Assembly: GCA_014302835.1 (NCBI GenBank)
Contig: CP060294.1
Location: 2,505,067 to 2,569,066 of the forward strand
From: Pedobacter sp. PAMC26386
Lineage (GTDB): Bacteria; Bacteroidota; Bacteroidia; Sphingobacteriales; Sphingobacteriaceae
Direction: 5' to 3'
DNA length: 64,000 nucleotides
Part shown: piece by piece, positions 56,298 to 64,000 of the stretch
Numbering within the stretch: the stretch's first letter is position 1
Layout of the letters: the number at the start of each line of letters is the position of its first letter
Program-made: the position numbers and the translations under genes
The notes under the pieces: generated by a model
Database searches by the model: none
What the model was told of the DNA's origin: nothing
The model's input: only the letters and a program-made list of their open reading frames with translations

Positions 56298-56522
56298 TTT
56301 CTGGTTATCTGGCCAAAGGCCAATCTTTTAATCTCAATAGGGTATCTTCCTGTAGCTTCTAGCACAGGACATCAAATATTGATTTATACATTTCACCAGC
56401 ACGCTCAAATTGATTAAGCAGCACAAGGATTGAAGTTTTTAATTGCACAGCCATAAACCCGCTATAAAAAATAGCAGCAAGGCGCAATCAAAAAATGATG
56501 TAATCAGGAAGATATTTGAAAA

Positions 56523-56912
56523 TCAGACGAATGGCCTGGGTGGTCTGAAAATGTTTCGGATATAATGACTGGTGTATAAATAAGCGTAAGCAGGAAACGA
56601 ATGATTACCGATATTTAGAGTAAAGGGATCGTGAAAAGAAAAACTAAAAGGCTCCTGGTAAAAAGAGACTTCTAGCAGGCTTAGGTTATTCCTTGCAGCT
56701 TCTTTCTTTTCATTTTCTTCTGCTTGTTTGATTTTTTTCATCAGGTAGCACTTCCCATCACAGTGCATCTCAGGTCTGTTCCGGTTAATACAAAGATTAC
56801 TGGCAATGTATTCCTTATTGAATTCAAATCCGGCGAAAATAAAAAATCGCGAACAATTCGCCATCAGCGAGATCAATATATAAAGAAACAAAACTACCTT
56901 ACGAAACATCAT
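56523..56912 (-). CDS. Small membrane-anchored protein with CINRxxPxxxCxGKC motif (paralogue 1)
   Basis: 129 residues. One hydrophobic N-terminal segment, about 4-28 (VVLFLYILISLMANCSRFFI), then LCINRNRPEMHCDGKCYLMK at about 40-59, a charged helix (QAEENEKKEAARNN) and an aromatic-rich tail ending RPPRPFV. The three cysteines (C-x9-C-x3-C) in a GKC context look like a metal or disulfide site. Related small proteins are frequent in Bacteroidota near TonB receptors and copper-handling genes, but I know no proven function. A second copy lies at 58252-58647, with the PfpI-YHS gene between them. The start lies 22 bases after the PfpI-YHS stop, so the two are likely co-transcribed. Confidence 0.75.
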   Translation of the reverse strand: MMFRKVVLFLYILISLMANCSRFFIFAGFEFNKEYIASNLCINRNRPEMHCDGKCYLMKKIKQAEENEKKEAARNNLSLLEVSFYQEPFSFSFHDPFTLNIGNHSFPAYAYLYTSHYIRNIFRPPRPFV

Positions 56913-56934
56913 ATTGATATATAATCAAATAGTA

Positions 56935-57900
56935 TTATTTTTTTGAAGCATATACAGCTGCATTTTTCTCGAATAAATTTCTACAGGTGGCCGAACAAAA
57001 ATGATAGTCTTTACCATTGTAGTGAAGGTGATATTTTGAACTCCCTTTGGGAATAGTCATTCCACAAACTACATCTTTCTCCTCCTCATTTATTGTCTTC
57101 GGTGTTAAGCTTTTCATTGCTCCTGCAGAAGTTGCAGCACTTTCCTGATGCATCATGGACATATCCATTCCTTTATGCTTCTCCATAGCACCAATGACTT
57201 TACCATCAGCCGGGTCCCATTTATCATATTCTATAACAGCCGTCACAAACAGAGCCTCTTTCAATCCTTTTAATTTTTCTATCACATGCAAAGCTCCATC
57301 AATGCCTGCTGACACACCCGCTGTAGTTATAATCTTTCCATCTTCAACAAATCTCACGTTACCGATAAACTTTGCTTTAGGCGTCAGCTTTTGTAAGGTA
57401 TCTATGGCGCCAAAATGAGTGGTCGCCGTTTTTCCATCTAGTAATCCTGCTTTTGATAATAAACCTGCACCAGAACAAACTGACATAGTTAGCTTAGTTT
57501 TGTCACTTACCTTATTGATCCAGCTGATCACCTGATGATTTGAAGCGACTGCTCCGACGGTACTCATCGTCGCACCGGGGATAACTAGTATATCTGGTTG
57601 AGGTGCATTGGAAATCGTAAAATCAGGATTTATACTTAGCGTGTTACTTTTAGTATTGATTTTACATGAACCAGTAGATACGGTATAAACCTGGAAATAT
57701 TTACTATTGCTAAAAACCTCTGAAGGTCCTGCGAAATCCAAAAGTTCTACACCTGGATAGATGAGTATAGCGACCTTGATCTTTCCATTTTGCATAACGG
57801 GTTTAGCAATTTGTTCTTTTACATTTTGCTTACAGCCCATACAAAATGTAATTCCTAATAATAAAAGGATGCTGAAAATCTTTATTTTTAAATTAATCAT
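56935..57900 (-). CDS. Lipoprotein fusing a DJ-1/PfpI (isonitrile hydratase-like) domain to a YHS metal-binding domain
   Basis: 321 residues from the Met at 57900, which opens a lipoprotein-like signal (IFSILLLLGITFCMGC); a longer reading from 57969 adds 23 poorly conserved residues. Using the longer numbering, the DJ-1/PfpI domain spans 63-250: VELLDFAGPSEVF (Asp78), DILVIPGATMSTVGA, and MSVCSGAGLLSKAGLLDGK with nucleophile Cys165 followed by Ser166, then TATTHFGAID. The isonitrile hydratase InhA of this family uses an equivalent Asp and Cys. A Met/His-rich linker (KGMDMSMMHQ) leads to a YHS domain at 298-342 (DVVCGMTIP, GKDYHFCSATCRNLFEK), usually a copper/heavy-metal site. It lies upstream of the isonitrile-type operon on the same strand. 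Inferred role: breakdown of, or protection from, the product, or metal release. Confidence 0.82.
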   Translation of the reverse strand: MINLKIKIFSILLLLGITFCMGCKQNVKEQIAKPVMQNGKIKVAILIYPGVELLDFAGPSEVFSNSKYFQVYTVSTGSCKINTKSNTLSINPDFTISNAPQPDILVIPGATMSTVGAVASNHQVISWINKVSDKTKLTMSVCSGAGLLSKAGLLDGKTATTHFGAIDTLQKLTPKAKFIGNVRFVEDGKIITTAGVSAGIDGALHVIEKLKGLKEALFVTAVIEYDKWDPADGKVIGAMEKHKGMDMSMMHQESAATSAGAMKSLTPKTINEEEKDVVCGMTIPKGSSKYHLHYNGKDYHFCSATCRNLFEKNAAVYASKK

Positions 57901-58251
57901 GTTTTTGATATTCTGATAAGAGGCCAATTCTATTGTTTCTTTGGGTTTTACTATTTTCTTCTGCTGCACCTAAATCCTGTTCGGTACAACGGATGCCGAT
58001 TTCTTCTTTTTGCCTGACGCATTTATCAGGCTAAGGCATTTCAATTCCCTGCAAATCCACAATAAGTTTTTATTTAATTCTTTTACACGACTAAACCCCG
58101 ACATTAAACAAAACTCACATTCATCATGAATATTGACAAAATCAGTCACGTCGATAAATACCCCTGTTTTTTAAACAGAAAATAAAGAATCATGAGCATA
58201 TATTAAGATATACTCCGGCACATATCAGGAGTGTAAAAGAATAACAGGAAA
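57901..58251. other. Non-coding gap upstream of the PfpI-YHS gene
   Basis: The 351 bases hold no convincing gene. A short hairpin, GCCTGA (58012-58017) with TCAGGC (58026-58031), lies in the leader of the PfpI-YHS gene. A 5-bp stem at 58212-58216/58228-58232 follows the stop of the next gene and may be its terminator. Nothing else is evident. Confidence 0.4.
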
Positions 58252-58647
58252 TTAAGCCGCAGTCTTTGGCGGTCTGAAGATCTGGTCGCAATAATTACTG
58301 ATATAATTATAGCTGTAGCGAGAATATCCTGACTGGTCTTCAATTATGAATACTGTAGTATTTAATGAAGGTGCAGAATTGTGCTGATAGAATGATATGG
58401 ACAACTGATTCAGGACATTTATAACGGCCTTATGATTTTCATCTTTCTCTGCTTCTCTGATTTTTCTCATCAAATAACATTTACCGTTACATTTCATCCA
58501 TGGCTTGTCGCGGTTTATACAAAGAGATGAAGTGATATAATCCTGATTTAATTTATAGCCTGCATAAACAAATAATCCAGAAAAATCACTTGTAAATACA
58601 GCTAGAAAAAAAAACCAGATGATATACTTTTTGTACATATGCACCAA
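58252..58647 (-). CDS. Small membrane-anchored protein with CINRxxPxxxCxGKC motif (paralogue 2)
   Basis: 131 residues; the Met at residue 4 (58638, starting MYKKYIIWFFF) is an alternative start. It has the same plan as the protein at 56523-56912: hydrophobic N-terminus, FVYAGYKLNQDYI, SSLCINRDKPWMKCNGKCYL, charged helix (RKIREAEKDENHK), and an aromatic tail ending IFRPPKTAA. About half of the positions in the central 45 residues agree between the two copies, so they are duplicates. A role in metal (perhaps copper) handling is inferred from the Cys motif and the YHS neighbour. It ends about 350 bases before the PfpI-YHS start. Confidence 0.75.
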   Translation of the reverse strand: MVHMYKKYIIWFFFLAVFTSDFSGLFVYAGYKLNQDYITSSLCINRDKPWMKCNGKCYLMRKIREAEKDENHKAVINVLNQLSISFYQHNSAPSLNTTVFIIEDQSGYSRYSYNYISNYCDQIFRPPKTAA

Positions 58648-58705
58648 ATATATGATTAAAGTATTTTAAAGATAATTATTTGGCCTACTATTTTGATTAA
58701 ATCCT

Positions 58706-59158
58706 TTACAGGATAATATTTCTTTTAAACGCACAGCCCAGTTCCATGATAGAATCTGTTTTAGCAATACCTGGGATATTATCAATTTTCTCATAGAGTA
58801 TTTGCCTCATATGCTCATGATTTTTGGCAATGATTTTTAGATATAAGGTATAAGTACCGCTAATATAATAACATTCGGTAATCTCAGGAATTTCCTTTAA
58901 CTCCTCAATAATACGATTTGAGTTATGATCTTTTTCGAGCGTAATCCCGGTAAAGGCTCCCCAGTCATAACCAATCTTCTTTTCATCTAATACAGGTTTG
59001 ATCCCTGTTAATATACCTTGTTCGGTTAATCTGGATATCCGCTGATGAACCATAGTGTTGGATATGCCAAGAGCGGTAGCGATAGCCGAATAGGCCATTC
59101 TTCCATCTATTTCCAGTTGTTTTAATATTTGAATATCAAATTCATCAATGTGATCCAT
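58706..59158 (-). CDS. Lrp/AsnC family transcriptional regulator
   Basis: 150 residues. N-terminal helix-turn-helix (DEFDIQILKQLEIDGRMAYS, IATALGISNTMVHQRISRL) and a C-terminal RAM ligand-binding domain (EITECYYISGTYTLYLKIIA). These regulators sense amino acids. The gene is divergent from ornithine aminotransferase across 141 bases, so control of the arginine/ornithine genes is the simplest reading. It also lies 58 bases upstream of the paralogue-2 gene on the same strand. Confidence 0.92.
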   Translation of the reverse strand: MDHIDEFDIQILKQLEIDGRMAYSAIATALGISNTMVHQRISRLTEQGILTGIKPVLDEKKIGYDWGAFTGITLEKDHNSNRIIEELKEIPEITECYYISGTYTLYLKIIAKNHEHMRQILYEKIDNIPGIAKTDSIMELGCAFKRNIIL

Positions 59159-59273
59159 GAATTAATAAAATTAGGTTATTCTTTTAAATCGGTTCATTAG
59201 AGCCAAATACACTTTCAAAATCAATCAAAAAGTCAAATTAACTTTTTATAAGCACAAAAATAATAAATATTAC

Positions 59274-59281
59274 TATATTTG
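59274..59281 (+). promoter_or_regulatory. -7 box of the ornithine aminotransferase promoter
   Basis: TATATTTG matches the Bacteroidota TAnnTTTG -7 consensus and ends 18 bases before the start codon. That spacing leaves a leader of only about ten bases. No clear TTG -33 element was found at the expected spacing. Confidence 0.5.
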
Positions 59282-59299
59282 CACTAAGAATAATCAATT

Positions 59300-60559
59300 A
59301 TGGAAACTTCAACAAACTTAAGTAAAAGCGAGGAGCTAATAGAGAAAGAAGAAAGATATGGTGCGCATAATTACCATCCTCTACCTGTTGTCCTGGAAAA
59401 AGGAGAAGGTGTCTTCGTTTGGGATGTTGAAGAAATGAGATATTATGATTTTCTATCTGCCTATTCTGCAGTGAACCAAGGGCATTGCCACCCAAGAATT
59501 ATTAATGCACTTAAAGATCAGGCTGAAAAACTTACACTGACTTCCAGGGCATTTTATAATGACAAATTGGGTGATTTTGAAGAATTTGTCTGTAATTTAT
59601 TTGGTTACGATAAGTCATTGATCATGAATTCTGGTGTGGAAGCGGTTGAAACGGCAATGAAACTTTGTAGAAAATGGGCCTACCAAATAAAAGGTATCAG
59701 TGCTAATGAGGCCAAAATCGTCTTTGCGGATGGAAATTTTCATGGCAGAACCATTTCTGTAATCTCAGCTTCTAATGATGAAAGTGCAAGGAAAGACTTT
59801 GGTCCCTTTGTAAGTGGAATAGCCCATGTTCCATACAATGATGTAGATGCTTTTGAAGCTCTTTTAAAGACAGATAAAAATATTGCAGGTTTTATTGTTG
59901 AACCTATCCAGGGTGAAGCTGGTGTCGTTGTCCCGGATAGTGACTACCTGGTACGCATTAAGGCACTTTGCCAAGCTTATAACGTCTTGTTCATTGCTGA
60001 TGAAATCCAAACTGGAATTGCCAGAACAGGAAGCATGCTGGCTTCATATGAAGTCAATTCTGAAGAAAAAAGTAACCGCCCGGATATTTTAATCCTAGGA
60101 AAAGCAGTTTCAGGTGGAGTACTACCAGTTTCACTTGTACTGGCGAATGACGAAATCATGCTGACCATTAAACCAGGAGAACATGGTTCAACTTACGGAG
60201 GAAATCCTTTGGCTTGTGCAGTGTCCATGGAAGCAATACAAGTCGTTATTGATGAAAATCTAGCTGAAAATGCCCAAAAAATGGGGAATTTGTTCAGAGC
60301 AGGATTAAAAAAGATTGCCAAGAAAACGGATATTATCCAGTCAGTCAGAGGTAAAGGATTGCTTAATGCAATTGTCATCAACTGCACGGAAGAATCTGAT
60401 ATGGCCTGGGATATCTGTATGAAATTTAAAGAGAACGGCTTGCTCGCCAAACCTACTCATGGAAATAAAATCCGCTTCGCCCCTCCATTAATAATCACTG
60501 AAGAACAAATTATTGAAAGCCTGGAAATTATTGAGAGATCACTGTTAAGCGTTGCTTAG
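59300..60559 (+). CDS. rocD: Ornithine aminotransferase
   Basis: 419 residues, normal for the family. Class III PLP aminotransferase: [20 protein letters not shown] at the start is typical of ornithine aminotransferase, then [52 protein letters not shown] (PLP-binding Asp) and [20 protein letters not shown] (Schiff-base Lys). It converts ornithine and 2-oxoglutarate to glutamate semialdehyde and glutamate. It is followed 6 bases later by arginase, forming a two-gene arginine-degradation operon, divergent from an Lrp/AsnC regulator. Confidence 0.93.
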   Translation: METSTNLSKSEELIEKEERYGAHNYHPLPVVLEKGEGVFVWDVEEMRYYDFLSAYSAVNQGHCHPRIINALKDQAEKLTLTSRAFYNDKLGDFEEFVCNLFGYDKSLIMNSGVEAVETAMKLCRKWAYQIKGISANEAKIVFADGNFHGRTISVISASNDESARKDFGPFVSGIAHVPYNDVDAFEALLKTDKNIAGFIVEPIQGEAGVVVPDSDYLVRIKALCQAYNVLFIADEIQTGIARTGSMLASYEVNSEEKSNRPDILILGKAVSGGVLPVSLVLANDEIMLTIKPGEHGSTYGGNPLACAVSMEAIQVVIDENLAENAQKMGNLFRAGLKKIAKKTDIIQSVRGKGLLNAIVINCTEESDMAWDICMKFKENGLLAKPTHGNKIRFAPPLIITEEQIIESLEIIERSLLSVA

Positions 60560-60565
60560 GCTTTT

Positions 60566-61525
60566 ATGAAGAGAACGATAAATCTGGTAAAAAACAGATC
60601 TGATATTGGTGCGGGAACCCGGGGATCTGATATGGGAATAGATGCCATCGAAATTGCAGCAATTAATAAGGGAAGTGAGTATTTTAACAATTTCAGCACG
60701 CTGGATGTCCAAACGCATAATGAAACCATCTATAATAAAGACCGGAATACATTTGCCATAAGAATTGAACATGTACTACAGCAATGTACCCGACTTTCCA
60801 ATGCTGTGGAGCATAGCTTATTAGCAAACCATTTTCCTTTCGTATTTTCAGGAGATCATTCGTCGGCACTGGGTACAATTAGTGGAATAAAAACAGCTTA
60901 TCCCGATAAAGTACTTGGTGTAATTTGGATAGATGCCCATGCAGATTTACATTCTCCATATACTTCTCCATCCGGGAACATACATGGCATGCCCTTAGCG
61001 GCTGCCTTGGCCAATGACAATCTGGATTGTCAGCAGAACAAAATTACCGGAGACACAATACTATTCTGGAATAATCTGAAAGCTATCGGCACGGCCGAGC
61101 CTAAATTGCAACCTGAACATTTGATATATTTTGGTGTTCGTGATACCGAAGAAGCGGAAGACAAACTCATTCAAAATTTAGGAATTAAAAACTATAAAGT
61201 AGAAGAAGTACGTTTCAGAGGTTTGAAAACATGTGTAGAAGAAGCACTGGAGAAATTAAATAGTTGTGAAATCATTTACATTTCTTTCGATGTAGATAGT
61301 ATGGACTGTGATTTGGTTTCACAAGGTACAGGCACTCCAGTTTCTAAAGGATTTGATCAGCAGGAGATCATCGCTATTATTCAAACAATAGTTGCCTCAG
61401 AAAAAGTTTTATGTATTGAAGTTGTAGAGGTTAACCCATTGCTAGACAATAAGGGAAACAAAATGGCCGAAACTGCTTTCGAAATAGTAGAACAGGTAAC
61501 CGAATCTATAATCGCAGCCCTTTAA
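60566..61525 (+). CDS. rocF: Arginase
   Basis: 319 residues of the ureohydrolase fold. Mn2+-site motifs: FSGDHSSALGT near 93, WIDAHADLHSPYTSPSGNIH near 121 (the SPSGNIHGMPLA block is typical of arginase rather than agmatinase), and ISFDVDSMDCD near 238; VEVNPLLDNKG closes the site. It hydrolyses arginine to ornithine and urea, feeding the ornithine aminotransferase encoded just upstream. It is also a potential source of ornithine for the neighbouring megasynthase, but that is speculation. Confidence 0.9.
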   Translation: MKRTINLVKNRSDIGAGTRGSDMGIDAIEIAAINKGSEYFNNFSTLDVQTHNETIYNKDRNTFAIRIEHVLQQCTRLSNAVEHSLLANHFPFVFSGDHSSALGTISGIKTAYPDKVLGVIWIDAHADLHSPYTSPSGNIHGMPLAAALANDNLDCQQNKITGDTILFWNNLKAIGTAEPKLQPEHLIYFGVRDTEEAEDKLIQNLGIKNYKVEEVRFRGLKTCVEEALEKLNSCEIIYISFDVDSMDCDLVSQGTGTPVSKGFDQQEIIAIIQTIVASEKVLCIEVVEVNPLLDNKGNKMAETAFEIVEQVTESIIAAL

Positions 61526-61574
61526 ATTCCAGGTTGGATTTCTTGCCCGTTTTAAGAACAATTGCCTTTCATGA

Positions 61575-61835
61575 TTAGTCTTCTTCGAAGAATTTAGAAA
61601 CCTCCACATCTAACACTTCAGCAATGTCAAAAATACTGGATACTCGTGGACTTACTAATCCCAATTCCCATCTGCTAATCTGACTTAGATTTACGTCTAT
61701 CATATTGGCTAATTTTTCCATGGACAAACCTCTTAGTTGTCGGTATTTCCTAAGATTGCTTCCCAACATTTTTATGCCTTCTTTGTTTATTGGCCGCTTC
61801 GTCATATTTGTACCAATAAAAAGAAAATATTTCAT
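61575..61835 (-). CDS. Small XRE family helix-turn-helix regulator
   Basis: Up to 86 residues. The core from the Met at 61769 (MLGSNLRKYRQLRGLSMEKL) is a complete Cro/CI-type helix-turn-helix (ANMIDVNLSQISRWELGLVS, PRVSSIFDIAEVLDVEVSKF). The 22 residues before it are weakly conserved in character, and starts at 61805 or 61769 are also possible. It is a stand-alone DNA-binding protein with no partner gene; the target is unknown. It is convergent with arginase. Confidence 0.8.
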   Translation of the reverse strand: MKYFLFIGTNMTKRPINKEGIKMLGSNLRKYRQLRGLSMEKLANMIDVNLSQISRWELGLVSPRVSSIFDIAEVLDVEVSKFFEED

Positions 61836-62137
61836 TTGTATTGATGCTTTAAAGCCTTACATTAGTATAAATTACAGATAACTGATTTAGGTATAATAAC
61901 CACATAAAAACCAAATATAAATGGAGAAAATCTCATTTATTACTTAGGTTTAATTCATCTACCCCCTTTTATGAGTTGCTTTTGAATCTTCTGCCATATT
62001 TGAAATTCAGAAAAATTCTACATTAGATTTTCCAAAGCGGTGACATTACTTAATAATTTAATGATATAGAGATCATTATAAGACAAGACAAACCACTAAT
62101 TAATTTAGTTAGATGAGGTATAACCTAAAATTTTACT
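61836..62137. other. Divergent non-coding region between the XRE and ECF sigma genes
   Basis: These 302 AT-rich bases must hold the promoters of both genes. I saw no hairpin, repeat or conserved box that could be assigned with confidence. Confidence 0.4.
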
Positions 62138-62716
62138 ATGTCAGTATATAGCATTTATAGTGATAAAGAGCTTCTTCTATTTCTAGAGAGTGATAGGAAT
62201 GACAAACATGCTTATGCGGAAATATATATGCGGTATATGCCTGCTTTGCAGGTTCATGCTCTTCAAAAAATCAAATCGAAAGATGATGTAAATGATATTT
62301 TGCACGAATTGTTCATAAAACTATGGGACAATCGCAAATTCTTAGAGGTAACTACTTCCCTCTCGGCTTATTTATACACTGCCGTAAAAAACAGGATCTT
62401 AAATTATATTATCCGGGGCGATTTTGTAAAGGATTACATCAGTTCCATACAGGATTATATACAGCGTGGCGTACCAATTACCGAGCAACAGGTGATGTTA
62501 AATGAGCTTCAATCCATTATCAATAAGGAAGTAAAAGCAATGCCCAAGCAAATGCGCCAGGTATTTGAATTGAGCAGGTTTGAGGAACTCAGCCACAAAG
62601 AAATTGCTTTAAGACTACACATCACCGAGGGAACGGTTAAAGTCCATATCAATAATGCTCTAAAAATATTGAGGCCAAAAATCAAGTCTTTAATTATTGT
62701 CATCCCCTTTTTCTAG
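62138..62716 (+). CDS. ECF (sigma-70 family) RNA polymerase sigma factor (right-edge locus)
   Basis: 192 residues. Region 2 about 20-90 (HAYAEIYMRYMPALQVHALQ, DVNDILHELFIKLWDNR) and region 4 about 130-180 (MPKQMRQVFELSRFEEL, SHKEIALRLHITEGTVKVHI). Hydrophobic tail SLIIVIPFF. It is followed 119 bases later by a FecR gene, the same arrangement as PULs 1 and 2, but on the plus strand. It likely controls a SusC/SusD locus beyond the window. Confidence 0.92.
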   Translation: MSVYSIYSDKELLLFLESDRNDKHAYAEIYMRYMPALQVHALQKIKSKDDVNDILHELFIKLWDNRKFLEVTTSLSAYLYTAVKNRILNYIIRGDFVKDYISSIQDYIQRGVPITEQQVMLNELQSIINKEVKAMPKQMRQVFELSRFEELSHKEIALRLHITEGTVKVHINNALKILRPKIKSLIIVIPFF

Positions 62717-62835
62717 GGCAAAACATTTTTTTCATTTTTCTTTATACCCTAAACCATTTTCAACTGTCATATAATTAGAAAGCGGAGAATTAGAGTCTTG
62801 TAAAATTGTTACAATACTCCTCTCAACTAATTAAC

Positions 62836-64000
62836 ATGGAAAATCAAGTTCAGGAACTAATAGTAAAATTTAGAAGCGACACTTTATCAGAAACGGAGAA
62901 ACATCTTCTTGAAGATTGGTATGACCAATTGGGAGACTTCACCCAAATGGATTATACTTCGGAAAAACTGAAAGAAGACCGTGAAAAAATATGGGGAAAA
63001 TTACCTGGAAAAATCATTCCTAAAAAAATATGGCCGTATTTTCCTGAAGTTGCCATTATCATTTTCGTTTTAAGTGCTTATTTATATCGTGTCGGACATT
63101 CTGATAGGTCAGCTAAAAACGAGAGCCTTATCTCTCAGATCGCACCTGCAAGCAACAAAGCCATTTTAACTTTAGGTGACGGAACCAAGATCAGTTTAAC
63201 AAATGCAAAAAGTGGAACAGTTGCTGAACAGCTTGGTATAAGTATCTCCAAAACTGCAGACGGCCAATTGGTTTATACCGTTGCAGAGCCCAAACTGCGT
63301 GGGAACGACGTAAGTAGTCGTCATCCTAAACTTGTTTCAATATCTCAATTCAACACCATAGAAACGCCCAATGGAGGGCATTATCAAATAAATTTACCAG
63401 ATGGAACGAAAGTATGGCTCAACGCTGCCTCAAGCTTAATGTACCCGATATCCCTTAATTCCCTTAAAGAACGCAGGGTAAAGTTGAGCGGTGAAGCTTA
63501 CTTTCAAGTAAAGAAAAACAAAACAAAACCTTTCCGGGTGGAGACCGGAAAGCAGGAAGTAGAAGTTCTAGGTACGCATTTCAATATCAACAGTTACCAG
63601 GAGGAATCCGAAATTAAAACTACCCTATTAGAGGGATCTGTAAAAGTGCATTATGCAATGACTAACGGGGCCCAATCAACACAAAATCTTAGTGGGGAAA
63701 TCATTTTAAAACCCGGCCAGCAATCCAATTTAAAACAGAATGGTCAGTTGAAAATAGTTCAGACAGATACTGTTGGAGTTGTGGCCTGGAGAAACGGAAA
63801 ATTTCAGTTTGACGGCGAAGATTTAAAAACAGTCATGCGGATCATTTCAAGGTGGTATGATGTCCATGTTGTTTACGAAACTGAAGTCCCTAAAAATCTA
63901 ATTCTCCAGGGTTGGGTTTCAAGAAAAAGTAATTTAGGGTCTATACTTAAAATGATAGAAAATATAAGTAGTGTTCACTTTAAAGTAGAAGGAAGGAGAG
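62836..64000 (+). CDS. FecR family anti-sigma factor (3' end outside window)
   Basis: Starts at the ATG at 62836 (MENQVQELIVKFRSDTLSET) and is open to the right edge, 388 codons. Cytoplasmic N-terminal part, one membrane helix near residue 70-85 (FPEVAIIIFVLSAYLY), FecR domain with TPNGGHYQINLPDGTKVWLN, SSLMYPISL, RRVKLSGEAYFQVKKN and VLGTHFNINSYQ, then a C-terminal DUF4974 region (VMRIISRWYDVHVVYE) ending close to the window edge (VHFKVEGRR). Only the last few residues are probably missing. Pairs with the ECF sigma factor just upstream. Confidence 0.9.
   Translation, partial: MENQVQELIVKFRSDTLSETEKHLLEDWYDQLGDFTQMDYTSEKLKEDREKIWGKLPGKIIPKKIWPYFPEVAIIIFVLSAYLYRVGHSDRSAKNESLISQIAPASNKAILTLGDGTKISLTNAKSGTVAEQLGISISKTADGQLVYTVAEPKLRGNDVSSRHPKLVSISQFNTIETPNGGHYQINLPDGTKVWLNAASSLMYPISLNSLKERRVKLSGEAYFQVKKNKTKPFRVETGKQEVEVLGTHFNINSYQEESEIKTTLLEGSVKVHYAMTNGAQSTQNLSGEIILKPGQQSNLKQNGQLKIVQTDTVGVVAWRNGKFQFDGEDLKTVMRIISRWYDVHVVYETEVPKNLILQGWVSRKSNLGSILKMIENISSVHFKVEGRR

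Noticed and set aside
1..64000. tRNA, rRNA, CRISPR, prophage or complete transposon
   Set aside because: No cloverleaf with a CCA-type end, no spaced direct-repeat array, and no integrase, transposase or phage structural protein was seen on either strand.

Overview
The window reads as chromosome of a free-living Bacteroidota bacterium, most likely Pedobacter or a close relative (Sphingobacteriaceae). The base composition is AT-rich. There are three SusC/SusD pairs, three ECF sigma/FecR anti-sigma pairs, many lipoproteins with a Cys-Lys-Lys start after the signal peptide, and promoter-like TAnnTTTG -7 boxes. No tRNA, rRNA, CRISPR array or intact insertion sequence was seen.

Positions 1-44.85 kb hold glycan utilisation genes. 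A GH92 gene runs off the left edge. It is followed by a small NTF2-like protein and an AraC regulator. PUL 1 (3.5-13.2 kb, minus strand) is ECF sigma, FecR, STN-type SusC, a frameshifted SusD and a GH92 mannosidase-like enzyme. A divergent GH16-like lipoprotein and an orphan lipoprotein follow. PUL 2 (16.2-29.2 kb, minus) is ECF sigma, FecR, STN-type SusC, SusD, a PKD lipoprotein, an HGSNAT-like membrane acyltransferase, a beta-helix lipoprotein, a NahK-like sugar kinase and a GH109-like enzyme; this suggests an N-acetylgalactosamine-containing glycan. PUL 3 (29.3-40.6 kb, minus) is SusC without an STN domain, SusD, a DUF3823 lipoprotein, GH2, a DUF4965 protein and an aldose epimerase. It lies divergent from a hybrid two-component sensor whose receiver/AraC half is in a separate, overlapping reading frame.

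The most remarkable region is 45.0-58.6 kb. A tight minus-strand operon encodes a TonB-dependent receptor, an acyl-AMP ligase, a ScoE/Rv0097-like Fe(II)/2-oxoglutarate enzyme, a ScoD/FcoT-like hotdog protein and a 1964-residue ACP-KS-ACP-C-A-PCP-TE megasynthase. This gene set matches the isonitrile lipopeptide cassette of actinobacteria (Rv0097-Rv0101 and the Streptomyces sco genes). Here it is rebuilt as a PKS-NRPS hybrid with its own outer-membrane receptor. Just upstream lies a lipoprotein fusing a DJ-1/PfpI (isonitrile hydratase-like) domain to a YHS metal-binding domain, flanked by two paralogous small membrane proteins with a conserved three-Cys motif. I infer synthesis, import and detoxification of an isonitrile metallophore.

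The right end carries an Lrp/AsnC regulator divergent from ornithine aminotransferase and arginase, then a small XRE regulator, and an ECF sigma plus a FecR cut by the window edge that probably begin another SusC/SusD locus.
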